Shown here: piece after piece, positions 25,959-34,299 of the stretch | Position numbering within the stretch: position 1 is the first letter of the stretch | Layout: every line of letters begins with the position of its first letter | The notes under the pieces: generated by a model | The model's input: only the letters and a program-made list of their open reading frames with translations | What the model was told of the DNA's origin: nothing | The model's database searches: none | Origin: Shouchella tritolerans | GTDB lineage: Bacteria; Bacillota; Bacilli; Bacillales; Bacillaceae_D | Direction: 5' to 3' | Assembly (NCBI RefSeq): GCF_025770735.1 | Contig: NZ_JAODPB010000008.1 | Location: 80,602-144,601, forward strand | DNA length: 64,000 nucleotides | Made by a program: the position numbers and the translations under genes

Positions 25959-26996
25959 TTAATAATCACGTTGACCGCTCTGCAAGTACGCTTTATCTTT
26001 AAAGAAAAGTCGCCAAAAGTAGAGAAAGACCGGGACGAGAATGGCGAGCCCGATTAGGAAGCCAATGAGCAAATAGCGGAACATGGTTTCATTTGTAAAG
26101 GCATCATAGATCGTGACATTCGGGTAAAGCAAATACGGGAGATGGGCGCTCCCATAAGCAATGCTCGCTAAACCAAACTGGACAACAATGAGCAATAAGG
26201 CGGCACGAGGTTGGCCGAGTTGGCTTGTTTTTGACCGCCACCATAAGGCGCTGTACCCTAACGCAAAAGCAAACAGGGATAAAGTATACCAGTGCCAAAG
26301 CGACAAAAATTTCTCAAACATCCACGGCGCTTCGGGAATAAGCGTAAAGATAGCAGCTACCGCAAAAACAAGGGTAACAGGGCCAAGGAAAATCGCGTTT
26401 TTTCGGTAAGAAGAGGCTGTGCTCTCGTCTCCCGCCTCTTTTGCATAGTCGCACATAAACAACGCAGAAATAAACAACTGGGTGACGAGGCCAAAGCCAA
26501 CATGTGTATAAAAGGCCGGGCTTAAAAATAGCTCGTTTACTAGGATGTATTGCTTGTCGCCAGCGACGACAACAAATCCGCCAATTGCTGCAGGTAAAAT
26601 GCTGACAAGAATGGCCGGTATGAACAGCCCGCATAGCCCTGAGACGAGCGTCAGCATGCGCGAATATTTTTTTGTGCTGTACGCGTAGACCAAAAAGGCG
26701 CTGCGGATTGTAAGCAACAGCAGGACAAGGCAAAAGGGCACAATCATCAATGTGCCGAGCGTAGGGGCTGCCCCTGGAAAGAGGGCCACAAACGCAACAA
26801 CGAGAAGGACAAGGAAAACGTTTGTTACTTTCCATGCAGGCGATAAAAAGTTGTTTGCAATCGTTGCTGCTTTGTAATGATTCTGGCGACTATAATACAT
26901 GGCCCAAAAACCTGTGCCAAAATCAATCGATCCAGCAACAGCATAAATGAACAGCAATGCCCATAACAGCAGTACCGCAACATAGACAGATTCCAT
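25959..26996 (-). CDS. cydB: cytochrome bd-type quinol oxidase subunit II
   Basis: A membrane protein of 345 aa with eight or nine hydrophobic segments. The N-terminus, with GSIDFGTGFWAMYY, is the subunit II signature. It pairs with subunit I encoded 16 bp upstream on the same strand. The complex oxidises quinol and reduces oxygen to water without pumping protons. Because subunit I is short-loop CIO/YthA-like, YthB is an equally good name. On this strand no clear terminator follows; a GACGCC...GGCGTC pairing lies downstream. Confidence 0.88.
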   Translation of the reverse strand: MESVYVAVLLLWALLFIYAVAGSIDFGTGFWAMYYSRQNHYKAATIANNFLSPAWKVTNVFLVLLVVAFVALFPGAAPTLGTLMIVPFCLVLLLLTIRSAFLVYAYSTKKYSRMLTLVSGLCGLFIPAILVSILPAAIGGFVVVAGDKQYILVNELFLSPAFYTHVGFGLVTQLFISALFMCDYAKEAGDESTASSYRKNAIFLGPVTLVFAVAAIFTLIPEAPWMFEKFLSLWHWYTLSLFAFALGYSALWWRSKTSQLGQPRAALLLIVVQFGLASIAYGSAHLPYLLYPNVTIYDAFTNETMFRYLLIGFLIGLAILVPVFLYFWRLFFKDKAYLQSGQRDY

Positions 26997-27012
26997 AAAC
27001 CCCTCCTAATAC

Positions 27013-28350
27013 CTAACGGAACGCGCTCATATCTTGGCGGAGCGGATTTCGCTTGAAATAAAAATACATAACAAAACTCGTTAAAATGAGCAGAACAAGG
27101 TAAAGCATTGAGAACAAAAAGAATAACAAGCCGAGGTTCCCGGAAGTTGTAGCTGCCTCGGCGGTCGTTTGCACGCCGAAAATAATCCAAGGCTGGCGGC
27201 CAGTACAGCTAAAAATCCAACCTGTCTCGATGCCGATCATCGCAAGGGGGCCAGCAGCAACAAGTGCGATTAAAAGCCATTTAGGAAACCGGATGCCGTC
27301 GTGATTGCGTCTGAAAAACGAAAACAGCAGGCCAATGCCTGAAACGGCAATCAATGCAAAACCAATGCCGACCATCACGTTAAATAGTGTATGTACAAAG
27401 AGTGGAGGCCACTGTTCCACAGGAAAATCATTTAACCCTTGGACGACCCCGTCCGTTGAGCCAGTCGCGAGCCAGCTTAGCAAACCAGGGAATTCCAGTC
27501 CGCCGATCACTTCATTCGCTTCTGGGCTTGGCGTTCCTAAAATCGTCAATGGTGCATTGGTTTGTGTGTCAAAAAGCCCTTCAGCTGCTGCTAATTTGAT
27601 TGGGATTTCCTCATAAAGCATGACCGTTGTATCATGGCCGGTAAAACCAGTCCAAACAGACATCAAAAATCCAAAAACGAGCGCCAACATTAATCCTTTT
27701 TGGTGGTAGCGGATTTCTGCTGCTGTAATGGATGGTTTTAACAACTTAAAAGCAGCAACAGCACATAACACGAAAGCACCTGTCATGTAGGCGGTGCTAA
27801 CGACGTGGTACGAGGTCGACCAAAAACTTGGCGACAAGGCAGCCGCAAGGGGATTTACGTTTTCAATTTGGCCGTCAATGATGTCAAAACCTCTGGGGGT
27901 ATTCATCCAAGAGTGTGCGCTAGTGATCAAAACAGCAGAGGCAACAGCGCCAAAGGCAATAAAAAAGGAACTGATGATTCTCATAGCAGGAGAAAGACGA
28001 TCAGCAGCATATACATAAATAGCCAAAAACAATGACTCTAAAAAGAAAGCAAAAATTTCAATTTGAAATGGCAGCGCAATCACTTGGCCGACGATTTCCA
28101 TAAAGCCTGGCCAGAGCAGGGAAAGCATGATCGCTACAATCGTACCAGTTGGAATCGCTACGCCAAGAAGGATGGCAAGCCCTTTTGTCAACCGCTTGGC
28201 GAGGACGGCATAATCGAGATCGTTGCGTAGTGCCCTCATCCATTCTGCAAAAAAAATCATCAGCGACAGGCCGACTGTTAATGTCGCGAAAATAATATGA
28301 AAGGCCATTGACGTGCCAAACAGCATGCGCGCAAGCAGCACATGATCCAT
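27013..28350 (-). CDS. cydA: cytochrome bd-type quinol oxidase subunit I (short Q-loop, CIO/YthA-like)
   Basis: The protein has 445 aa and about nine membrane segments. The haem b595 ligand His is in the N-terminal AFHIIFATLTVGLSL segment, and the first periplasmic helix pair has LPFQIEIFAFFLESLF. The GRQPW motif (IFSCTGRQPWII) near residue 375 is a hallmark of subunit I. The Q-loop region between about 230 and 320 is short, as in cyanide-insensitive oxidase and B. subtilis YthA rather than in E. coli CydA. It is first in a two-gene operon with subunit II. A high-affinity oxidase would serve low-oxygen growth. Confidence 0.9.
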   Translation of the reverse strand: MDHVLLARMLFGTSMAFHIIFATLTVGLSLMIFFAEWMRALRNDLDYAVLAKRLTKGLAILLGVAIPTGTIVAIMLSLLWPGFMEIVGQVIALPFQIEIFAFFLESLFLAIYVYAADRLSPAMRIISSFFIAFGAVASAVLITSAHSWMNTPRGFDIIDGQIENVNPLAAALSPSFWSTSYHVVSTAYMTGAFVLCAVAAFKLLKPSITAAEIRYHQKGLMLALVFGFLMSVWTGFTGHDTTVMLYEEIPIKLAAAEGLFDTQTNAPLTILGTPSPEANEVIGGLEFPGLLSWLATGSTDGVVQGLNDFPVEQWPPLFVHTLFNVMVGIGFALIAVSGIGLLFSFFRRNHDGIRFPKWLLIALVAAGPLAMIGIETGWIFSCTGRQPWIIFGVQTTAEAATTSGNLGLLFFLFSMLYLVLLILTSFVMYFYFKRNPLRQDMSAFR

Positions 28351-28444
28351 GAGGTACCCCCGCTTCCCGTTTTTTATATGAAATTACTTTGTGCGATTGC
28401 CAAAAAAATATACATAAAGGGGAAGATGTGGAGTTCCATAAAAA

Positions 28445-28650
28445 AAACGAGCCTTAAAAACGGCTCGTTCCAGACTGTAGAAAAACGCTCGCATCCTTCG
28501 TTGCTCACCTCGTTCATATGCTCATGAACCCATGTTCTATTCGCATCTTCACTCGGTTTCGCGTCTCGGCTGACAAGCGTTTTCTATCAGCCTGGGTGAT
28601 TTTGTCGACTCTGTCGACAACCTCAAACGAGCCTTAAAAACGGCTCGTTC
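28445..28650. repeat. structured intergenic repeat, copy 3, bracketed by a perfect 26-bp hairpin duplication
   Basis: The core (28471-28596, reverse orientation) starts CAGACTGTAG, contains GCTCATGAACCC and TTCTATTCGCATCTTC, and ends GCTGACAAGCG...TATCAGCCTGGG, followed by the tail TCGACTCTGTCGACAAC. The 26 bases at 28445-28470 are repeated exactly at 28625-28650, 180 bp apart. Each is a hairpin, AACGAGCC / GGCTCGTT. The right copy contains the stop codon of the FbpB-like gene and is probably its terminator. Confidence 0.85.
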
Positions 28651-28804
28651 TTGTTGGTTTTGCTTTTTTGAGTGAACGGTTTTTCTTTTGGGCACGTTCA
28701 TCCAATTTATCATCAATTTTGGACAAAGCCTCAGGATCGTTTAAAAGTTCATCTCTATTTTGGGCCATTAAGTCCTCAAAACGGATTAAATGACGTTTAC
28801 GCAT
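28634..28804 (-). CDS. FbpB-like small basic protein, 56 aa
   Basis: ATG at 28804 follows AAAGGGTGAT. The product starts MRKRHLIRFEDLMAQNRDEL and continues with acidic and basic heptads up to a Lys/Arg-rich tail. This matches the small basic FbpB family of B. subtilis, proteins that help the sRNA FsrA spare iron. The TAA stop lies inside a terminator-like hairpin. A promoter with TATACT about 40 bp upstream is visible on this strand; a convincing Fur box is not. Its last residues (TRTSRF) are encoded by the hairpin itself, so the C-terminus may have been changed by the neighbouring repeat. Confidence 0.75.
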   Translation of the reverse strand: MRKRHLIRFEDLMAQNRDELLNDPEALSKIDDKLDERAQKKNRSLKKAKPTRTSRF

Positions 28805-29061
28805 ATGATCACCCTTTTTGTGTCTGAATATTTCCTATCATTAGTATACCATGAGAACGTAATTTTACAAGCGTAATTTGTTACAAATTTTTGATAAAGA
28901 TGAAATTTGTCGAACAGAGTCTAGATAAGCAGAAAATCCTTTTAGGGAAGACACTTTACATCAAAGAAAAACACTGGTAGAATATTTCTAACTTATAGGG
29001 ATCTTTTTTACTGGTGATTGAGCGCTTGTTCGGGCAAGCTAAAAGTGGGGAGGGACCAACA

Positions 29062-29211
29062 ATGACACAATCAGAAAAAGAAAAATTGATTGCCCTTGAA
29101 AAACAACTAAAAAAACTTTCTGCACAGGTGGATGAGCTAAAAAACAGCAATCATCAAACTAAATTTGAAATCCTTGAAACAGACCGTTGCCTTGTGCAAA
29201 CATACAATTAA
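29062..29211 (+). CDS. small coiled-coil protein, 49 aa
   Basis: ATG at 29062 follows GGGGAGGG by six bases, so it is preferred to the in-frame upstream start at 29014. The peptide is mostly one amphipathic helix (EKLIALEKQLKKLSAQVDEL) with a short polar tail. I do not recognise a family. A terminator follows directly. Confidence 0.65.
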   Translation: MTQSEKEKLIALEKQLKKLSAQVDELKNSNHQTKFEILETDRCLVQTYN

Positions 29212-29243
29212 TGCTGGCCCGTTGAGGCTGGCATTTTTTTGTG
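29211..29243 (+). terminator. terminator after the 49-aa gene
   Basis: ATGCTGGCC pairs with GGCTGGCAT through two wobble pairs and runs into seven T. Confidence 0.8.
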
Positions 29244-29316
29244 AAAGGGTGCAGCTTTACAAATGCGAGAAAATCTGTTTTAAAATAAAAACAGGATACA
29301 TAAAGGAGGAATAAAA

Positions 29317-29667
29317 ATGGCCAGCAAAAAATGGGGGATTTTGATTGCAGGTGTTGTCATAGGGGCCGTACTTGTAAAAAAAGATTGGCGAAACCGCGTC
29401 TGTCAAGAAGCGAAGGAACTAAAACAGCAGGCAGGGGAGACGTATGCATTTTTGCGGGACAATCGGGAAAACATGGTTGGACAAGCAAAAGAAGTCATGG
29501 AGGATGTCCGCTCGATTTGGAAAGACATTTCCGAAGATGTCCGCACGCTGACGCAAACAGCAAGCCATATGAAAGAAACGTCTGAGGAAGCGATCCAGGC
29601 GGCAAAAGAAGCTGCTGACGAAATCAAGCTGTTAAAAAAACAGCGTGAGATGAATAACGAAAGATAA
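29317..29667 (+). CDS. YtxH-domain-like small membrane-anchored protein
   Basis: The protein has 116 aa. A short N-terminal hydrophobic helix (WGILIAGVVIGAVLV) is followed by a long, highly charged helical region with a periodic pattern to the C-terminus. This is the layout of YtxH/YtxG-type general stress proteins and apolipoprotein-like helices. The function is not established. The ATG follows TAAAGGAGG. A 13-codon frame and then a terminator follow. Confidence 0.7.
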   Translation: MASKKWGILIAGVVIGAVLVKKDWRNRVCQEAKELKQQAGETYAFLRDNRENMVGQAKEVMEDVRSIWKDISEDVRTLTQTASHMKETSEEAIQAAKEAADEIKLLKKQREMNNER

Positions 29668-29680
29668 GAGAGGGGATTCT

Positions 29681-29722
29681 TTGAGTAAGGACGGCAGCAA
29701 CGGTTGGCGTTCTTTCCTATAG
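29681..29722 (+). CDS. possible 13-aa micro-ORF
   Basis: TTG at 29681 follows AGAGGGG, which overlaps the end of the YtxH-like gene, and the frame MSKDGSNGWRSFL ends before the terminator. It could be a translated microprotein, the remnant of a second gene, or chance. Confidence 0.2.
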   Translation: MSKDGSNGWRSFL

Positions 29723-29735
29723 ATCGGACTTAGGT

Positions 29736-29768
29736 AAAAAGCAGCAGCGATATGCTGCTGTTTTTTTA
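29736..29768 (+). terminator. terminator after the YtxH-like gene
   Basis: AGCAGCA / TGCTGCT stem preceded by A and followed by seven T. Confidence 0.82.
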
Positions 29769-29840
29769 TTGCTTTGATGGATAAAACGAAAAGAGATGTC
29801 AAACAATACCTTTACAAACGATAGAAGGAGGGTACTTCTT

Positions 29841-30644
29841 ATGAAACGAATTGCGTTTTTATTGTTGGCTTTTATGTTGGCAATCACGGCTCCTGCGTAC
29901 GGAAAGTCGGAAGCAAATGAACCTGAACAAACATCTTTTAAAATTCCTGACTCTGTCTTATCCATTTCTAAAGAAAACACATATAAAAATGCAACACAAG
30001 ACTTGCCTTATTTGCAGCCAAGCGAGTTTGCCGAACAATTGCTCCAATCAACGGAAGAGCAAATTCAAAATCCAGATTTAATCCGGCTAATGAATGAGTC
30101 GTCGATTCAATTTCCACGATTGGGATTTGCGATGAGAGCTTCCATTTATTTAGGGGAATGGCCTTTGGCTTACCAATCGAAAGGAACGGAAGTCAATTGG
30201 GAGTATCAAAAAGTCAATACAAATTACATTGACAACCGTGGCGGAAATGCGCCAAAGAGCATGTCTTACCTGCAAGAACAACAGAAAAAGGTGACAGGCG
30301 GCTTGAGCGCAAAAATACCGAACGGAGAAGCAGTCAAAAAGATGATGATGATTAGCGCTGCTGAGAAAACAAGCTTGCCGCTTGCTTTTGATACAGTTGT
30401 TGGCCAAGGGACGAAAAAGAACCAAAAATACAATGTGCCCTCACGCCAAGTTGGCTACCTATACGGCTATGTTCCTGCAGTCCAAGAAAAAGGCAATGTG
30501 ACCTATGGGGAAGTGTATTTAACGATAAAAGGCGGAAAGCCGAAGTTAGATGTTAAAAATGTAACCGAGCAGGGCATTAGTGCTTGGATTCCTGTACAAG
30601 ACAATATCTCTTTTACGTTTATGGCTTCTACACAGCCAAAATAA
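29841..30644 (+). CDS. yfkD: secreted YfkD-like protein
   Basis: The protein has 267 aa with a clear N-terminal signal peptide (RIAFLLLAFMLAITAPAYG) and a probable cleavage after AYG. The mature part begins with SFKIPDSVLSISKENTY and contains YLGEWPLAYQS, NTNYIDNRGGN and GYLYGYVPA, which I recognise from B. subtilis YfkD. The role is unknown. ATG at 29841 follows AGAAGGAGGG; the longer frame has no ribosome-binding site. In B. subtilis the yfkA radical SAM gene is a neighbour, as it is here. Confidence 0.85.
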   Translation: MKRIAFLLLAFMLAITAPAYGKSEANEPEQTSFKIPDSVLSISKENTYKNATQDLPYLQPSEFAEQLLQSTEEQIQNPDLIRLMNESSIQFPRLGFAMRASIYLGEWPLAYQSKGTEVNWEYQKVNTNYIDNRGGNAPKSMSYLQEQQKKVTGGLSAKIPNGEAVKKMMMISAAEKTSLPLAFDTVVGQGTKKNQKYNVPSRQVGYLYGYVPAVQEKGNVTYGEVYLTIKGGKPKLDVKNVTEQGISAWIPVQDNISFTFMASTQPK

Positions 30645-30649
30645 AAGAA

Positions 30650-30683
30650 AACCCATGCCCTTGTTGTGAAAAGGGCATGGGTT
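30650..30683 (+). terminator. terminator-like hairpin after yfkD
   Basis: An 11-bp perfect stem, AACCCATGCCC / GGGCATGGGTT, encloses a loop of about 12 bases. It has no T-tract; repeat copy 4 starts at its right arm. Confidence 0.65.
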
Positions 30684-30835
30684 CAGCTTGCGCATACTTC
30701 GTCGTTTGCCTCACTTATCTGCTTTGAAACGGTCGTTTCAAAGCAAGGAAACCATTGCTCATGAACCCCCGTTCATTCCCATCTTCCCTCGCCTACACTC
30801 CTCCTGACAAGCGTATTCTATCAGTCTGAGCGCGG
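30684..30835. repeat. structured intergenic repeat, copy 4
   Basis: The copy is in reverse orientation. It has CGCATACTTCGTCGTTTGCC near the left, TTGCTCATGAACCCCCGTTC and CATCTTCCCTCG in the middle, and CTGACAAGCG...CTATCAGTCTGAG at the right (30822-30830). An extra hairpin, TTTGAAACGG / TCGTTTCAAA, sits inside. A hairpin precedes it; a duplicate on the right was not found. Confidence 0.75.
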
Positions 30836-30858
30836 TTTTCGCTCCTCGTTTACATGAA

Positions 30859-31968
30859 TCAAAAATGAGCAGAGCGTTTTGAAAAATCGGTTTCGCGATA
30901 ATAGGTATTTTTGACAAGCAAATTCGGCCCTAAGCATTGCACTGAAGGACAATGACAAGAGAGAGAACGATTGATCGCTGAATCGCGCCACCGGGCGTAA
31001 GCTTCATCAAAACGGCTATCTTGAATGTTCCCAAGCTTAGGAACGTCGCCAAAGTCAGTGACAATGATATCGCCGCTAAATAAGTTTACATTTAAGCGCG
31101 ACCGTCCATCAGGGTCATTGCGGACGGTCACATTCGGTTCGCTGTACAGGCGTTTTTGGAGCTGCAAGTCGTCTTCGTTGTTGCTGCAAGGATAAAATGG
31201 CAGTGTGCCAAAGAGCATCCAAACGTGTTTATTGCGGCAGTCAAGGAGGCGATGGATTCCTGATTTGATCTCATCCAAGCTGGCTACTTCTAAACTGCTA
31301 GCAAAGTCGCTTGGGTACATAGGATGCACTTCATGGCGTTGGCAGCCCATTTCGACAATTTGCTGATGGATGTTCTCCAAATGGGGAAGTGTCCGTTTAT
31401 TTAACATCGTTTCAGCTGAAACGATCACTCCTCTTGCCGTTAACGCTTTTGCATTTTCGATCATTCGCTGAAACATCGCATGGCGCTGTTCTTCTTTCGG
31501 TTTATGCTTGGAATGGGCAAAGCCAATGAGCGAAAAATCATCCACACTGCCGTAGTTGTACGAAATATGCAAGACATCCAAATAGGGCAGGATCAAGTCG
31601 TAACGTTCAAGAGGCATCGTCAAATTTGAATTGATTTGCGTTTTTGCTCCACGCTCGTGGGCGTATTTAAGCAAAGGAACAACATATTCCCGGACTGATT
31701 TCATGTTCATCATCGGTTCGCCGCCTGTAATGCTAAACGCACGGAGGTGGGGAATTTCATCTAAGCGCCGAATGAGTAAATCAAGCGGAAGGGGGTCTGG
31801 GTCTTTTGGCGATAATGTATAGCCGACAGCACAATGCTCACAGCGCATATTGCATAGCGTAGTCGTTGTGACTTCAATGTTTGAAAGGATCAGTTCGCCA
31901 TATTGCTCGATATCCCTATATGCTTCCCACGGATCAGTGTGAGGGGCAATGGTCTGTTGCACATTCAT
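30859..31968 (-). CDS. yfkA: radical SAM protein, YfkA/YfkB type
   Basis: The protein has 369 aa. The 4Fe-4S cluster motif for S-adenosylmethionine is Cys39, Cys43, Cys46 in TTLCNMRCEHC, followed by SITGGEPMMN. The C-terminal half has further cysteines in FYPCSNN and in SLSCHCPSVQC, which could bind an auxiliary cluster. The reaction is unknown. The start ATG follows AAAGGAGATTG on the minus strand. It lies convergent to yfkD, as expected from B. subtilis synteny. Confidence 0.88.
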   Translation of the reverse strand: MNVQQTIAPHTDPWEAYRDIEQYGELILSNIEVTTTTLCNMRCEHCAVGYTLSPKDPDPLPLDLLIRRLDEIPHLRAFSITGGEPMMNMKSVREYVVPLLKYAHERGAKTQINSNLTMPLERYDLILPYLDVLHISYNYGSVDDFSLIGFAHSKHKPKEEQRHAMFQRMIENAKALTARGVIVSAETMLNKRTLPHLENIHQQIVEMGCQRHEVHPMYPSDFASSLEVASLDEIKSGIHRLLDCRNKHVWMLFGTLPFYPCSNNEDDLQLQKRLYSEPNVTVRNDPDGRSRLNVNLFSGDIIVTDFGDVPKLGNIQDSRFDEAYARWRDSAINRSLSCHCPSVQCLGPNLLVKNTYYRETDFSKRSAHF

Positions 31969-32034
31969 TTCATCAATCTCCTTTAAATATCCATCCCCTA
32001 TCTTAGCGTATCTTTGCTAAAAGAAAAAGACCAA

Positions 32035-32127
32035 TTGAGGATGTCCGTAATGTTTGGTACACTTGCGATGCAAGGCTAATGATGTCGCAAGTGCGTTAAT
32101 AGAGGCAATGGAAGCTGCCTCTAATTA
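32035..32127 (+). promoter_or_regulatory. promoter and two leader hairpins before the phosphatase gene
   Basis: TTGAGG (32035-32040), 17 bp and TACACT (32058-32063) form a promoter. A perfect 9-bp inverted repeat, CACTTGCGA / TCGCAAGTG (32060-32068 and 32085-32093), starts inside the -10. A second pairing, AGAGGCA / TGCCTCT, ends just before the AAGGAGG site. The first could be an operator and the second could tune translation. Confidence 0.5.
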
Positions 32128-32138
32128 AGGAGGATACA

Positions 32139-32786
32139 ATGAAATTATATATGATACGGCATGGGGAATCAGAAGGGAATCGACTAGGAAAAATCCAAGG
32201 TTCAATGGACTTCCCGCTATCGGATCTTGGGAAAAAACAAGCGCAGGCAGTGGCTGGTTTTTGTACAACACTTGCTGCTGACTATTTGTATACAAGCGAC
32301 CTAACGCGGGCTGCTGATACGGCACAAGCGATTTCTGAAGCAACATACCTTCCCCCACGAAAATGGGAATTGTTGCGTGAAGTCAACCTTGGCCCGTTGC
32401 AAGGGTTGACGCGTTCTGAAATTGCGGAGCGCTTCCCTGAAACAACAGGAAAGCCATTGATTGCCTCAGGAATCGAAGGCACAGAGTCTGCCCAAGCGCT
32501 AACAGAGCGTTGTTATTCATTGCTCAGTCAATTGAAAAAGGCACACCGTGATGATGAGTCGGTCATTCTTGTTTCGCATGGTGGCTTTATTAGCTGCCTG
32601 CTTATGTATGCTATAGTTGGAGAACAGTGGGCTGCATTTGAACGTCCATTTATCATCGGCAATACAAGTGTGACTTTGCTTGAGTGGAAAGAAAAAGACG
32701 AACGCTACCTCCTTCACTATACAAACCGCACAGCGCACCTCGAAACCGTTCGTGCCGATTTAACAGCCAAGCACGGTTTGCTGTAA
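32139..32786 (+). CDS. histidine phosphatase family protein (phosphoglycerate-mutase-like)
   Basis: The protein has 215 aa. The catalytic phospho-His lies in YMIRHGESEGN at the N-terminus; TSDLTRAADTA, REVNLGPLQG and the second His in LVSHGGFI complete the branch-1 phosphatase site. The family includes PhoE, CobC and YhfR-like broad phosphatases; the substrate here is unknown. The ATG follows TAAGGAGGATAC. Confidence 0.88.
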   Translation: MKLYMIRHGESEGNRLGKIQGSMDFPLSDLGKKQAQAVAGFCTTLAADYLYTSDLTRAADTAQAISEATYLPPRKWELLREVNLGPLQGLTRSEIAERFPETTGKPLIASGIEGTESAQALTERCYSLLSQLKKAHRDDESVILVSHGGFISCLLMYAIVGEQWAAFERPFIIGNTSVTLLEWKEKDERYLLHYTNRTAHLETVRADLTAKHGLL

Positions 32787-32787
32787 G

Positions 32788-32931
32788 AAAAAAGGCAAAC
32801 GCACGCATACGCGTCGTTTGCCTCGCTTTTTGCAAGAGTTGTTCGAAAGCACGAAACTTAGCTCGTCAATTCATATACGACTGCACTTTCACTTCTCGCA
32901 ACAAGCCATTTCTATTAGATTGATAGATTTA
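32788..32931. repeat. structured intergenic repeat, copy 5 (degenerate)
   Basis: The left end is well kept: AGGCAAACG (32793-32801) and CGTTTGCCT (32815-32823) form a 9-bp stem around CACGCATACGCGT, followed by CGCTTTTT, so it can terminate the phosphatase transcript. The rest has drifted (CTCGTCAATTCATATACG, ending CTATTAGATTGATAG). Confidence 0.6.
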
Positions 32932-34299
32932 TTAGGAGCCAGACGCTTCATACGGGGTATCCAAACGGGTTTCTTCGTCCTTCTTTAAACGGTTTTCTTC
33001 ATCCTTTTTTAAGACTTCGATTCGTTTAATTTGACGCCCGTCAAAAGCTTTAACCGTAAACACATAAGGCCCGAATGTTAGCGTTTCGCCGACAGCAATG
33101 TCGTATTTCTCTGTTAAGAGCCAGCCGCCAATCGTGTCAACATCTTCTTCGCTAATCTCGACATTTAAAAGTTTGTTGACTTCTGAAATGAGCGTTTTGC
33201 CGTCAAGCAAATAATGATCCTCGTCAATTTTGCTTATGAGTGGATCTTCCTCCACATCAAATTCATCGCGAATTTCACCAACAATCTCTTCGATGATGTC
33301 TTCCGCTGTAATAAGCCCTGCGGTGCCCCCATATTCATCGTACAAAATCGCCATATGCGTTTGTTTTTTTTGCATTTCGACAAGCAGGTCATTAACAGGA
33401 ATGGATTCAATCACGCTAATGACTGGACGAATATAATTTTCTAGCTTTATCTCTTCTGTCACATCAGGGGCGACGATATCTGATAAAACTTCCCGCACAT
33501 TTACGATTCCGAGGATATGATCCTTATCGCCGTTTACAACTGGATAGCGGGTGAACTTTTCTTCCCGCATAATCGCTAAGTTGTCTTCAAGCGAGTCTTC
33601 AATCGAAATGGCAGAAATTTCCGTCCTTGGAACCATGATTTCTTTAGCAATCCGGTCGTCAAAGTCAAAAATTTTGCTTACGTATTTAAACTCGGATTGG
33701 TTGATTTCGCCGCCTTTGTAACTGTCAGAAATGATGAGGCGCAGCTCTTCTTCTGTATGCGTCACTTCATGTTCTGACATTGGCTTAAAGCCTAACATTT
33801 TTATTAGAAGGCGGGCAGAGCCATTCAAACTCCAAATTAATGGGAAAAGCATACGGTAAAACCATACAAGCGGCCGCGCAAAAAGAAGCGTAACCTGCTC
33901 AGCTCTTTGGATAGCGATGGTCTTCGGAGCCAATTCCCCAATGACAACATGCAAAAATGTCGCAAAAAGAAATGAAACCGCAATCGATAATGATGTTACT
34001 GCCGAAGCTGGCACCACCTCTTCAAAGAAAGGGTGAAGCATTTGTTCGAAAGTCGGCTCTGCAAGGCGGCCGATCCCTAGTGCAGTAATCGTAATTCCAA
34101 GCTGACAGGCAGAAAGGTATTCATCCAAGTTCGAAGTCACTTTTTTAGCGTATATCGCCGATTTTTTGCCTGTAGCAAGGTGCGGTTCAAGCTGTGTGCT
34201 ACGTATTTTTACAATCGCAAATTCAGATGCTACGAAGAAAGCGGTTAACGCAATAAGAATGGCGACCGCAAGTAAGCTTAATCCCTGTTGTATGTCCAA
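32932..34299 (-). CDS. CNNM/CorC-type membrane protein with CBS pair and CorC_HlyC domain
   Basis: The protein has 455 aa. An N-terminal DUF21 (CNNM) membrane domain (about residues 1-195) has FFVASEFAIVKIR and HVVIGELAPKTIAIQ. Two CBS repeats (about 215-335) start after MVPRTEISAI and include MAILYDEYGGTAGLIT. A C-terminal CorC_HlyC domain (about 350-430) has IGGWLL. Relatives export Mg2+ or Co2+; B. subtilis homologues are YhdP, YqhB and YugS. The start is TTG at 34299 behind GAGGGG. A leader of some 300 bases precedes it. Confidence 0.9.
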   Translation of the reverse strand: MDIQQGLSLLAVAILIALTAFFVASEFAIVKIRSTQLEPHLATGKKSAIYAKKVTSNLDEYLSACQLGITITALGIGRLAEPTFEQMLHPFFEEVVPASAVTSLSIAVSFLFATFLHVVIGELAPKTIAIQRAEQVTLLFARPLVWFYRMLFPLIWSLNGSARLLIKMLGFKPMSEHEVTHTEEELRLIISDSYKGGEINQSEFKYVSKIFDFDDRIAKEIMVPRTEISAISIEDSLEDNLAIMREEKFTRYPVVNGDKDHILGIVNVREVLSDIVAPDVTEEIKLENYIRPVISVIESIPVNDLLVEMQKKQTHMAILYDEYGGTAGLITAEDIIEEIVGEIRDEFDVEEDPLISKIDEDHYLLDGKTLISEVNKLLNVEISEEDVDTIGGWLLTEKYDIAVGETLTFGPYVFTVKAFDGRQIKRIEVLKKDEENRLKKDEETRLDTPYEASGS

